A stretch of 64,000 nucleotides of DNA, from positions 14,607,001 through 14,671,000 of the forward strand of contig NC_092580.1 in the NCBI RefSeq assembly GCF_037975245.1, in the 5' to 3' direction. This document shows, piece after piece, positions 34,807 through 46,580 of this stretch. The DNA comes from Apostichopus japonicus (Eukaryota; Echinodermata; Holothuroidea; Aspidochirotida; Stichopodidae). The position numbers were made by a program, and so were the translations under genes. Each line of letters begins with the position of its first letter. Positions within the stretch are counted from its first letter, which is position 1. Under the pieces are notes generated by a model. It did no database searches, had not been told where the DNA came from, and saw only the letters and a list, made by a program, of their open reading frames with translations.

Positions 34807-36269
34807 GCTAATACAGCGACTCTGATTCGTCGATCGGCATAATTTTGATGTACAGGCAAATTATCGGACCAATCGCGTCAATGACAAATCTTAACAACCA
34901 GTGTCAATGAAACTTGCCATCTGATTGGATATTTTCGTTTCTACAATCGGGTAATTTTAACAGAAATATATTTGCCATTTTCACTAAATTTCTAAATAAC
35001 GCCCCAATTCCCAGTGTGGGAAACACAAAATTATGTTTTTAAAATAATATATCTAATTTTAAGATCATTTACATGTAGTCCCAAAGTGATGACAACGAGA
35101 CAACCGTCCAGAACGGCTCGCCCCACCGTCTAAGTTACATGTGTTATTACAGTCGCTTTATATAGACAGAGAGGCGTGGGTTTGACTTACTTTCCATTAA
35201 GTACTTATGAAACACATTACTACACCCTTTGCCTCTTCCTTGTTGACATCGCGTCATGCATAAGCCTATACTACTTTAAGTCATACTAAATGCACATGTA
35301 TTTTAATAGTTTAACATATTTCTTCCCTAGCCTATAGAAGGCGATGACGGGACAACAAAATAAGAAACGTCATTCGTAGATGTTATCTTTGAATAGCTTC
35401 CCAAATGAGGTAAGTACTTAATTAAGGAGTAAACTTCAGTTCACAACATTTGAAAATTTACGAACCGTTCTCCGAGTCAGTCAACTATCGCAGGTCTTAA
35501 GCTATGGACTGCCTTTTATGTGTGTATATCCTCTGCCCATCCTCCATACCCATCACCACATACCCCTTCCCTGTCTCACGTATGGAAATTAAAAATTTAA
35601 TATATACAATAGATTAAATTTAGTCTTATAACCCAATTAATCGTAAATTGTGCATAAATATAAATATTTCAAACTTTATTTTATTTCATTGTAATGCATT
35701 TGCTAACAGCGTATCTACAGCGGATCAATATAAGCAAGTACACATGTGTTTATAATGTGCAGCCTCGCTCCCTTACGACCATAGGCCTAAATATAGCAAA
35801 CACGAATAACATTTCATGTTGATGCTGCTTAGTATGTACTCACTTATGTCGAATCGAATAACTAAACCATACTGCCTACGCGCTTATTTTTACAGTGAAC
35901 TAATTAAGGAATAGTTATAAACTTAAGGAAGCCATTGGTAGAACTGGACACCAACATTACGTGTGCAAGAGATTACGGAAAGTAGGGTGAAAGGTATAAA
36001 ATCTTATCAGCTATTTGGGGAAATGGCTTATGATAGTTATCTCTAGCACATAGACCAATGCTGGTTGGGTTTGCGTCTCCTTCAACGTATCATCATTCGG
36101 GGCCTCCCTGGTCGGATGCTTATACCGAGAGAGGTGGTATCTAATATATGTATTAACAATGATAATTAACAAGCTCCATCCCTCCTTCCCTCCTTCCTCC
36201 TCATTCCCTCCTCATTTCCTCGTCTTTCCCTCCTCCTCATTTGATACGTGTCGGGTTCTGTCTGCAGGG
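34807..36269. other. Non-coding interval before the Ig gene 3' end
   Basis: No exon is supported. A CT-rich microsatellite lies at 36175-36240. A segment at about 35985-36100 is repeated with changes at about 42040-42148, inside the Ig gene. The remainder shows no recognisable feature. Confidence 0.5.
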
Positions 36270-39200
36270 TTAAGCTTGGACCAGACGGTGAATCAATGCC
36301 GTTATTATGGATGCCACTAGGAGAGATACAGCGGCGCGTCTAGCCTCCGATGAGTTGAGATCGCCTATGGAATATTTATACAAATGAATGTAATTTATCA
36401 AATAATCAAAATCAAAATGCAAGAAACATATAGTGTACATGTCAATGCAACCAAACAACTGTCTTGGAGAGATCCCATGCATGTACTTTGGACTCATTTT
36501 TTATTGTGTCATTTTTAATTTGGATAGCTTATTTTGTGATATATTGGCTACAATTAGTATAAGGCCCCACTGTTGGAAGATCCAAAATTGGGGATTTGGG
36601 GTTCGGAGTGGTAGTAGTGGTGGGAAGGTGAGTTTTGTCTTAATCTGAATTATTAACATACAATAGCATATTTAACAAGAATTTGTGTACCCCTCCCACT
36701 CTCTTCCCACTCCCATCCTACTCCCACTCCCCCCCCCCCACACCGATGGAAGATCCAAAATTGGGGATTTGGGGTTCGGAGTGGTAGTAGTGGTGGGAAG
36801 GTGAGTTTTGTCTTAATATGAATTATTAACGTACAATAGCATATTTAACAAGAATTTGTGTACCCCTCCCACTCTCTTCCCACTCCCATCCTACTCCCAC
36901 TCCCCCCCCCCACACCGATGGAAGATCAAAAATTTGGGATTTTGGGTGCGGAGTGGTGGTAGTGGTGGGAAGGTGAGTTTTGTCTTAATATGAATTATTA
37001 ACATACAATAGGATATTTTACAAGAATGTGTGTACCCCTCCCACTCTCTTCCCACTCCCGTCCCACTCCCACCCCCCCCCCTAGAATCATCTTTGTCCTC
37101 CCTGTCCATCAACTATAGTTTTAGTAAAGCAAGTATAACGCTGCGTAGTCTACTTGTCATTTGCTCTGTATATCATATTGTAGTGGTATATTAGCACATT
37201 ATATGAAAACTGTTAAAAGCTTTCGAAAGTAGTTCACTGAAGTGTCTGGTCCATTAATTCTCAGACATTTAGGATTGTTAAAATAGAGTATATAGAAATA
37301 TTTCAGTGTGGGTTCATTACAATTTGAGCAGCAGTAAAATGCTTGATGAAATTTATCGGCATTTTGGCTAAACATCATGCATAGTAACGATTCACTTTCC
37401 AACGGTATCGCGATACACATCTGACGATGATCACACAGTCACAGTCTCGATGCGAGGGGAGAGATTGGGGATCAGGGTGAATGGCAGTTACGTCACACTG
37501 TCACAGTCTCGGTGAGAGGGAGGGGACTGGGGTTGAGGGTGAATCAGTTGAGTCGTTCGGTTTTCGTGCCCATGCTCTATCTTGGGTGACTTTTCCTTTG
37601 GATAGCCATTCCTAATGTATTATGCAGCAGGAGCATGTATTTGTGACGGGAATACAGTAAACAACGATGTATACCTATGGTACATTTCATAGAACATATG
37701 TTTCCGTAGACCACCGTACTTAACTTTTTGGTACCCTCTTTTGTGCAATGAGCATGATATTGAGGTGATGTATTAACTGTCAAAATGAACGGCCTGTCGA
37801 CATTACTTTTGTTATATTTAATCTGATTTTGGAATTGGGGTGGGAAAGGGGGGAGGGGGGAGGTAAACTTTCTGAAAATTCATGAAAGGAAACGGATGTA
37901 ATTTGCTCTAAGATGTATGATTTTTCGCTTCCTGAAAGGGAAACTATGGCGTCAATTTTACCGATCTTGCATAATAATGAGGGGGGCCGCTCATTGCAAA
38001 GTCGGCAATGACTGCTACGCGGATCGCAAAGCCGGTTTCATTCGTCCAACACGGCAGCATACAGAAACGTTGTACTCAAAGCCGAAGCCAGAGTGATTTG
38101 AGCAGGTTACGCATCCGGAATCTATGCATACTAAGTTCTTCAATACTCCCCCTCTTTACCTTTAGGGAAACATTTTATACTGCAGTTTTGATTTGCTTGA
38201 AACTTTCTTCATGCATATGCCTCTACTTAAATGGATGGTGTTATATATGATGCATGCATGGAAGATGAATTGCTCGTGCTGAAAGTCGTTGGTTTTATAT
38301 TGTAAAACTATACATGTTATTCAACACTTGGCGGTTATTTAACATTCTTACCGGAAGGTTCTGGTTCTGATTTCTCTACTTTCTCTTCTTTTTCTGCGAG
38401 AGAAGGAAATTTAAAAGACGATACGCATATACGATTTCAAATTAATATGTGTCTGTTTCATGTTAGCATAGTTATCGTATTATACCACATTAACCATACA
38501 ATAAGGAAAACACCACTGGACGCATGATTGAACAATTTATGATATATTTGCTAAATTATATAAGGCCATATACCGGAGGAAGATCCAAAATTTGGGATTT
38601 GCGGTGCGGAGTGCATGGTGATGGGAAGGTGATTTTTGTCTATGAATTATTAATATACAATAGGACATATACCCTCATTGCATGAGCTCAGCTATACATT
38701 TTACAAGAATTTGTGTTCCCCTCCCACTCTCATCCCCACTCCCGTCCCAGTCCCCATCCTTAGAATGCTTTTTGTCCTCCCCGTCCTTTAACTAGTTTTA
38801 GTAAAGCAAGTATAACATTGCGTTCCAGAGTATATTGTCACTAGCTATGTATCTTATTGAGGAAACACGTGGCTCTGAATTAATTAAGGCATTTGTGAAC
38901 TCATGAGTCAAATTCATATAATCCCTAGTCCGACTATTCTATAGGTTTGGCCCAAAACGAAAAGTAAATCTTTGTCTTTATCGACTTTTGAGTATAAGTT
39001 TTACTCAACCTGTTAATGTTGGTTAGAGTGACGTCATGCAGTATCTGCTCCCCCACCCCCACCCCACCCGTGTCCATGCATGTTCTATCTCCGGTGAAGT
39101 TTCTTTATCTTTAAAATACTTTCTATAGCAAATCTGGAGGTAGCATCGATTTCCTTTAACTTACGAACGCGATGCATGGTTGCAACTCACAAAAGGATAA

Positions 39201-42200
39201 TATACTATTAATAAAGACTATATAGGTAGGTATAAATTGGCTAAAAGTTTTACTTGGGGCTTGTGGGGTGGGGTGGGGTGGGGTGAATCGATTCCATCCA
39301 ATGTTGGTTTGAGGTTCTGTGTTTAGCATATTAGGTACACAAAGAGTATTTACCAGGTAAGGTTTCTTTAACCTTTAATTGGGTGGTTGAGAGAGTGGAC
39401 CCATGTTGGTTGGTAACCTGACATTGGTAAATACCATCATCGCTCGGCTGAAAAAAAGAACAAAGTAGTTTTTTTTTTATTTAGACAAGGATTAGAAAAG
39501 AATATAAGAACTTTCTCAGATCAATGTAATTTTTCTAAAAGGATAAATAGTCAACATTAGACGTTTACATATTAGTTATTAAAATTTCAAGTTAATGACA
39601 TCACAGGTGCAATGACATACCTGAAGATGTGTGAACTTTTTCTGAATACATTCGTCAAATGTGATATTTTTGGGAGCATGTATAAGTTGCCAACTGACAT
39701 GTTCTAAACACCATATGATAGCTGATGGTTTGGACTATCATGGTTCAAATCATTGTGGTTGCTCTTGTCGCATAATTCATCCCAATTTACCAACGAATTC
39801 CTCAAACGCCTTAAGTCAACCTGAACGGTTTGGCTTCAAAAGCAGTAGTCTAATTTATACTCTTGAATATCCGATCATCAAAAACGATTAATTTTAACTC
39901 CAAACATGCCAAGAAGTACCCACATGTTGGTGTTTGTAGACAATTTCTCTCCCCCCCCCACCCCTCCCCAATCACGGTTGATCTATTTTGACGAATGTAC
40001 ATTTCGTTGATTGTGATACTTTATCAATAAGAGTGTACAACTGCAACAGCTCATTCTTTTGGACATTAATCCTAATCTAATTTGGATATAGAACGCAGAC
40101 AGAATTATCTATAGACAATCTATCTTAAAGGAATACTCGACATACCATGACCCTTTTTATCAAGAGGGCGTTTTCACCCTGTTGTTGCAGGTGATCGGTT
40201 GGTATTATTGGTTCAGCGTTGTAGAACCACACGTAGGAATCACTTTGGTCGTTTGTCTCGCATCGTAAATTAACATCGGACAGTTTCCGAACTGTTGTAT
40301 CTGAGTCCAATTCAGTTGTCAGGATAGGTGGCGCTGTTTAGAAGACATAAAGCTGACTATTTTATGAACACACATAATTGTCTACGTTGTGGCCTAAGTA
40401 TTTGTGACGCTGACGCATGTATAAGTGCATGCTTATTATTTGACCTTTATTCTAGAATCCTAAGAAAAGGAATGAAACGGGGACAAATGATACTAGTTCT
40501 TAAGAATGCTTTATTCATTCATTCATTCTAATGTATGGTATATATTATATTAGGCCCATGTTAGTATATATCTGTGTGTTGGTCGAACCTAACACGCATG
40601 TTCGAAAAGCAGGAACCTCGAAATCAGCACATATAAGACGTATACATAAACGCATTCTACCCTCTGCAGGTTGATCCATTCATGACTGTAACTTACAAAT
40701 AACTGTCAGAAGGGTATTTGCGGTGTCGGTGTTGCCGTCTTTCTTTCCAGTACAAGTGTACTCTCCGCTATCTTCAGGTTGAGCGTCTGGAATAATCAAA
40801 CGTTCTCCCGTTTGACCTATGACCTTCGTTGGTAATTCTGCACCTGTTTTCGTCCAGCTTAGACTAGGCGCAGGTCTGAAACACAAATACTCATAAGTTA
40901 TAGTACGCATAACCCTATAACCATAACCATTTGCTTCGATTTATAGGAGATGATCATAAAAAAAGAAGTCAGACAAAACGAATACATTTCTAGAGGTAAC
41001 TATTATGTAGGCTTGATTACGTGTATTTAGCCAAACAAGATATTATTATCTCTGCTTTGATATCTCCGTAATCTCCTTTACAAATATATCTCATTGAAGA
41101 GATTCGGAATAAGATCGCATAGGCCTATAGTCCCATACGTTCATTATTGAGAAAATATGAAAAATTTCACGTAATTATCCGACTTCAGTGACACATTACA
41201 TTTACAAAGAGAACCAGAATAGGTTTTTTAATGGAAACTTGCCACTACTTTTGCATGTCGTCGGACTACACTTCTTACAAAAGTTACACTTTTAAGATGA
41301 TATCGCTAATGTTCCGTATACATACGTGTTTATCTTACGGGTGCTTGTAATCAAACGTGTAAATGCATTTCTTACCTCCCAAAAAAGAAGCACTCCATTG
41401 TTGCAATTTGCCCTCTTTTTACCGTGATACTTTGAGGTAAATCAACTTTCGAAAGACTTTGAGGTGTATTTCCATCTGTGGTCGGAGAACGACGTAAGCG
41501 TTGAAAATGACAAAGCTGTGAACAGTTGTATATTTAAGTCACACCCTCAAACAATTAAAACCGTTAGCAGTATGAACTGATGCAAGCATCGAGAGTGTTA
41601 ATACACCGTTACCCGGTGTACCATTACGTAGGGCTAACACCTTTTAAGATCAAACAGTTAAATTAAGTATTTGCTTTGTTTTGTCTGGGGACTGTCATTT
41701 TGTAAATCCGTGATATCATTGTGCCATGAGCAAAAATCTGAAACATTTTACTTCCCCCCCCCCCCGGTTTTTTTGTTGTTGTGGACATTTTCACACTGGA
41801 CTGAATTTTACCAGTGTTGACATTAAAAACTTCAATTTGGCATCATTATGTCATGCTCGGAGTTAAAACGTTTTCGATTCAGCCTTTCCAAAACTCATCT
41901 CCATTAGAGAAAATAAACATTTTCATAAACGAATCCAAACATAAATAAAATGCAACGCAAGTGGCTGGATGATGTCATATTTTAGACTTGAACAAGTCTT
42001 CCTCCTTATGAGTCAAAGAACATTAAACCTTTGATATATCACCCTCAAATGGTATAGAATATTTCTTAGCTGTTCGGGGAATCATCACAGTTATCTCTCT
42101 ATCACATATTGACCAATGGTGATGGTTGTTTCTGTGTCTCCTTAGTTAGATTTTTTCTTATGTCAAACATATCTAGACCGTTCCAGCCTGATGATATCCT

Positions 42201-43912
42201 TACCTGTTACACTTAGCCTGCTTCGTATTGGATTTCGCTTGTAAGTTAGAAACAGAGCACCTTCATTGTCGAAACTACTTGCCACTGAACACTGATATTC
42301 GCCAGCATCGCTTTTCTCCAAATAGGCAAAACAAAGTCTTCCATCTCCCATTATAACTCTCCGTTCATCTTGAGGTACGTTTCCCATTGTTCCCACAGTC
42401 CAGATGGCACTGATTCCTATTCAATTTAAGCAACATTTGGTAAATAAAACAGAAAATTAAACGTTCCTACAGGTAAACGAGTCCTTTTGTAGTTCGGCGT
42501 CTCCCAACTTGTCATTTCTTCTTTGTGAGACACATCTATCCTTTAAAATCATATATATTTAAGATGTATAAGTCGTATATACGCTACGCCGCGACTAATA
42601 TATATATGACGTCATAGACAATGACGAAGCTACCAGGACTAATGTAACGTGTAAACCAGTCTTTCATATAATCAATACAACCGTGATGATGTGGGAGGTT
42701 AAATCAGCCTGTATTAGTTATCAAGATGAAAGTTTGTTCTTCCTTCCATTTCATTTTAGGGTACTTTATTTATTCGTTGATTTTCGAAGACGGTATATGT
42801 CTGTCGCAATCTGGCAACTTCGTTACTTTAAAATTTCAATTATCTTATAGATTTGGACTTGAGAAATGATAAAGTGTAATTCCCCCCCCCCCCCAAAAGA
42901 AAGGAACTAAGGATAAACAAAGAACGTATGAAGTTTAGTTTATCCTAAATATCTAACTAACCTGGATGGGCATCGGGTGGATGACAATCCAAGCAAACAC
43001 CTGAAGACTCCTGCTCTTCAACAATAATAAGTTGACTCGTGATGGACAATTCATCAATATCTGTTAAACAAACACAAAATAGAAAATCAGAAGTAGGAGG
43101 CAGTTAAAGGAGAAGGAGAAGTTCAGTTTAATTATCCATTTAATCATAACTAATACTTACAGGCTATGCTGAGTGTGGCATTATTGCTGATTATCTTCCC
43201 GAAATCATTGCCAACGATGCAGATAAAAGTATCTCCATCATTCTGTTTATTAAGTTCTCGTATTGTTAAAGCCCCATTCTCGTGGATTTGATATTGCCCA
43301 TCATTTGTAATATTTTGTCCATTGTGCATCCAGGTTATCTCCGGGGTAGGTGAACCTTCCACGGTGCAGGGAAAGTTTACTTCTCTCGCTAAATTTATGA
43401 GGATAGTTTGATCTGTTGGTTCGACTGTAAGGTACAGGAAACTGTCCTCTGCACCTATTACGTATCGAAGAAACAATGTATCGGAGGTTAATATCATCTC
43501 TGAAGGAATACTGTTTAAATCAACGGGTTACAAGGTAACATGAATTTATTAGCCATATACATAAGATTACATATCCCTGAATGTATTAGCCATATACATA
43601 AGATTACATATCCCTGAATGTATTAGCCATATACAGAAGATTACATATGCCTATACGAATCTCCTGCCCCTCCTCTCTTCATCGTTCGTGCCCAATAGAA
43701 GACAAATCAAGTCGTGTAATCCTCAGCTGTTTATGGAAAGCTATATTTAACATTTAAAGTTCCGAATACGGAAGAAACTGTATGACTTCGTCACTTCCGG
43801 TAGACTGAAAAAAAATACCCCGACAAAACTAACCCTTGTTAGATGATGCTGCGGCGATGATTGTCATGCAAATGAATTTCACCGCCAAGGAACGCCGCTG
43901 ATTAATCGCCAT
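36270..43912 (-). CDS. Four-Ig-domain L1/hemolin-like cell-surface protein (10 exons)
   Basis: Exons in reading order: 43912-43834, 43454-43161, 43060-42962, 42416-42204, 41475-41376, 40875-40697, 40333-40146, 39447-39354, 38393-38352 and 36364-36270. All are GT-AG and in phase, giving 460 residues. Exon 1 is a signal peptide. Ig1 has C56, W68, C105. Ig2 has C147/C150, W163 and DAGEYQC ending at C200. Ig3 has C257, W269 and DSGEYTC ending at C303. Ig4 has C346, W357 and SDDGIYQC ending at C393. Ig2 carries the C-HPP...QDERRVIMGDGRLCFA pattern seen in L1CAM/neuroglian Ig2. No Ig5-6 or fibronectin exons were found; instead a Glu/Lys/Pro linker leads to GDLNSSEARR and a hydrophobic tail AAVSLLVASIITALI ending HRLVQA. 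That tail is either a GPI signal or a membrane anchor. The terminal exon is assigned by phase and could be wrong. Confidence 0.85.
36575..37091 (+). repeat. Tandem repeat, three copies of a 172-173 bp unit
   Basis: Units 36575-36747, 36748-36919 and 36920-37091. Each begins GGAAGATC, passes through a GTGGTGGGAAGGTGAGTTTT segment, and ends in CCCACTC-rich sequence and a poly-C run. A diverged single copy with the same flanks lies at about 38577-38770; both are followed by TTTAGTAAAGCAAGTATAAC (near 37120 and 38798). All lie in the last intron of the Ig gene. Confidence 0.9.
37353..37610 (+). mobile_element. U2 snRNA-headed SINE, copy 2 (diverged)
   Basis: The head is a worn U2 5' end (ATCGGCATTTTGGCTAA at about 37355). 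It is followed at 37408 by the same body as copy 1 (CACATCTGACGATGATCACA) and ends with the shared TTTTCGTGCCCATGCTCTAT and CTTGGGTGACTTTT. The central part of the body (ACACAGTCACAGTCTCGATG and following) is tandemly duplicated within this copy (about 37430 and 37495). It lies in the last intron of the Ig gene. Confidence 0.8.
37930..38190 (+). repeat. Dispersed repeat, copy A
   Basis: TTCCTGAAAGGGAAACTATG (about 37930), TTGCAAAGTCGGCAATGACT (about 37994) and ATTCGTCCAACACGGCAGCA (about 38040), through to the TGCAGTTTTGA end near 38190, are all matched in order by 51905-52090 plus 52500-52632. The other copy carries about 400 extra bases in the middle. It is not coding. It lies in the last Ig-gene intron. 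Confidence 0.75.
43547..43653. repeat. 37-bp tandem repeat, three copies
   Basis: Units starting TATTAGCCATATACATAAGA at 43547, 43584 and 43621. The first two are identical over the period and the third has two or three changes and a partial end. It lies in intron 1 of the Ig gene. Confidence 0.9.
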
Positions 43913-45106
43913 GTTGGATGTATACTCTGAAAATAACACAGAACAATAAGACAGAAGGAGAAATGAGATGAAAACAAATGTTTAATGATTTGTGTCTAAA
44001 TATTGAGGCTATATATAATTGTTAGTCATGAATGCCTGATATTTTCCTAGTCATTTCACCCTTGCTGTTTTGTCCTATGGCAGTTTGTCGCGTACTTAAT
44101 AGCTAAAAGAACAGTATTTTCTTTTATGAAATTTAAATTTCAGCAATTTTATTTGCAACCAGCTGGAATATATTTTTTCAATATTAAGAATTTTCGACTT
44201 TATTTCCACTATTTTAGTACATCCACAAATTTGGCATAACTAACATTATATATCTCAGTCCATTGACCATGTTACCGTCTACATTCATTAACTCAACAGT
44301 ACAGCGTCAGAGTCTGGTATTATACATGAGTTTGTGGCCATTAGTAAGCAAGAGTTGAAAGATGGAATGTTCCACAAATTACATCTTTCAACGAATGAAA
44401 TATTTGCACTATTGCACGAATGGAAACCATTCATTATTTGTTTTATACAACACCTTCAAATTTGGATATAATTGGATGTAAAATGCACTCATGCAACAGA
44501 TGGTTTTGTACAGACAGGTTCTCTGCTCTCTTACCATTGAAAAAAGTGCTATCAAAAAAGTATACCACATGGTTCTTTTTCGTAGCGTGCAATAGAGCGG
44601 ATTTTGCATGCAATCGACGAGCAATTGACCAATCAAATGGCCGGAATATAATTAGGTGTTGTATAAAGCCTTATAACGGTAAAACCTATTCGTACGGAAA
44701 CACAGATGTTTACCGGCACCATTAGAAGTTCTTGTTCATGGTGACCTAGTAGGCCTGCATTAACCGTATATACGTATTCGTAATAGTTCGAGATCTCAAA
44801 TTCACTAATATAGGCCCTACCGTCCTTACAGTAGCTCTCGATAACTGGAAAGCCTAACATTTTATCTACATGTATAGGCACACTTAGGCCTACAGACTTT
44901 AACTTGGCCTGTATCCCTACACACGTATTTTTGACATGATGCGGCCCATGAGGATCAACACTAACACTGTAACAGTGTCACATACATTCATTGATAAACG
45001 CAGACTACCGTTCCGGTTTTGATCAGCCAATCAGAATCGAGGAAATAATTTCAGTGTCAGTTCACAGCCACACCCCCCCCCCCACTAAAAAGTACCTTCC
45101 TGCGCG

Positions 45107-45970
45107 CGTAATTTTTTTTCCTAGGAGGGTTAGGGGTAATTATCATATATAGGCGTATCCAAACCCTAGCGCATGCGTGTTACCCATAGACACTCGTTAC
45201 TCATTGCTCGCTGTAATACACATGTTTGGGCCGGGTGTACGTGGGCAGTATGTACGTTGTACAACGCAATAGATCTCCGCTGTACAGTTTTACAATGCAG
45301 TTTGCCTTTTTGGCCAAGGATTACCAAGTGAGAATTGAAGAAAATAAGTGAAAGAAATACAAATTAAAGCGCGATCAAATCGTCACTTCGTCACCCTCAA
45401 TATCATCACATAATTATTTTTCATTAGTACAATTAAACAATGATGCAAAGCAGATAAAGTACCGAATGACTGATAGTTCATAAAAGCAGGCTTAAGTTTG
45501 TATGTAGGCCTACTATATTAGTACCATGTACATGTTACACTTTACCGTAACATTAAAGTTTACCGTGAAGCTAGAAATACATGTAATGTAGGCTAGCCGA
45601 TTAACATTAACCAAATCATTAAATTAATGTCAGTCGCGCACAATGATGACGACAGATGAAATCCGTACATTGTGTCTAAAATCTGGGTGAGAGAATTACT
45701 TTAGTAAATGCAATTGTATCGAGTAACTTTACATCTAGGGCGAGATTCCAGCTGAAGATTGGCGCAAGGCTTGTCAGTCGAACAGGTCTCCATTGTTGCA
45801 CGAACGCATATACGTATATATGTGTGCAAAACGTGAATCGCGTCGCACACACTGTATGTACGACTACTACTACTAGCTATAAACTTTATACGAGTAACAC
45901 GCAAGCGCGATGGTTTGGATACGCCTATATATGATAATTACCCCTAACCCTCCTAGGAAAAAAAATTACG
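45107..45970. mobile_element. Long-TIR transposon (MULE-like), about 864 bp
   Basis: Inverted arms of about 77 bp: 45107-45183 and 45894-45970. The first 59-60 bases are identical (CGTAATTTTTTTTCCTAGGA and onwards, to GTATCCAAACC), then they diverge. The 10 bases CTTCCTGCGC flank the unit at 45096-45105 and 45971-45980, a duplication of Mutator-like size (9-11 bp). There is no transposase frame. The right flank is a U2-headed SINE copy, so the element probably inserted into or beside that SINE. Confidence 0.85.
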
Positions 45971-45980
45971 CTTCCTGCGC

Positions 45981-46074
45981 CACTGGACTGTGATTATCGT
46001 CAGGTGTGTATCACGATTCCACTAGAAGGGGAACGTACTGCTTCATATGATCTTAGCCAAAGGGCCGAGAAGAG
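45981..46074 (-). mobile_element. U2 snRNA-headed SINE, copy 3 (truncated)
   Basis: On the minus strand from 46072 the sequence reads CTTCTCGGCCCTTTGGCTAA then GATCAT, the U2 5' end. It is followed by the start of the family body (ATACACACCTGACGATAATC at about 46011). The body ends at the target duplication of the long-TIR element at 45971-45980, so the 3' part is missing or unrecognisable. Confidence 0.8.
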
Positions 46075-46580
46075 AATCCTACAAACCCGATTCACCGTCT
46101 TCTAACCATATGGCTAACTTTCACTAAGGTTTTCATTAACGTCAGATTCATTGACCTGCAGAAGCGATAAGTTCTTTTATAGATCGGTACCACCGTATTG
46201 GTTTTAGTATACGAAGTAGTTGCGCTACACTATGAACCTAGGTTAGTCGTTCAGAAGTTGCAGGGAGATTAATTGAAAGCGAATAGACCCCTGTCTCGTC
46301 AGTTTCATTTAAATTACAAAAAAGCAAGATCTTCACCAATTTCAAACAATATATTCAAACGAAATCACCACATTACACAATGTTGTGTAACTGCAGTCAT
46401 ATTCATAACTATGCCTAGGCTATGTAACGTTCGACCAGAATCACTAGATAGATAGCATTCACAATAGCAGCTTGCGCTAGGATACGTGCTTAGCCTCAGC
46501 TTAGTTAACTGTTGCACAGAAGCCTTATTCAATTTTTTTCACGAGGAATTTATTTTTGATGGTACGGCATTTTTGTCATC

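Larger units (their letters stand above)
43913..46580. promoter_or_regulatory. Divergent intergenic region, Ig gene / PRMT gene
   Basis: The two start codons point away from each other 2.7 kb apart, so both promoters should lie here. The region is occupied by a long-TIR element (45107-45970) and a U2-headed SINE remnant (45981-46074). No other exon, RNA gene or clear core promoter motif was recognised. Confidence 0.4.

Noticed and set aside
36891-37112. 73-codon Gly/Arg-rich ORF
   Set aside because: It lies within the third copy of the tandem repeat and its poly-C tract.
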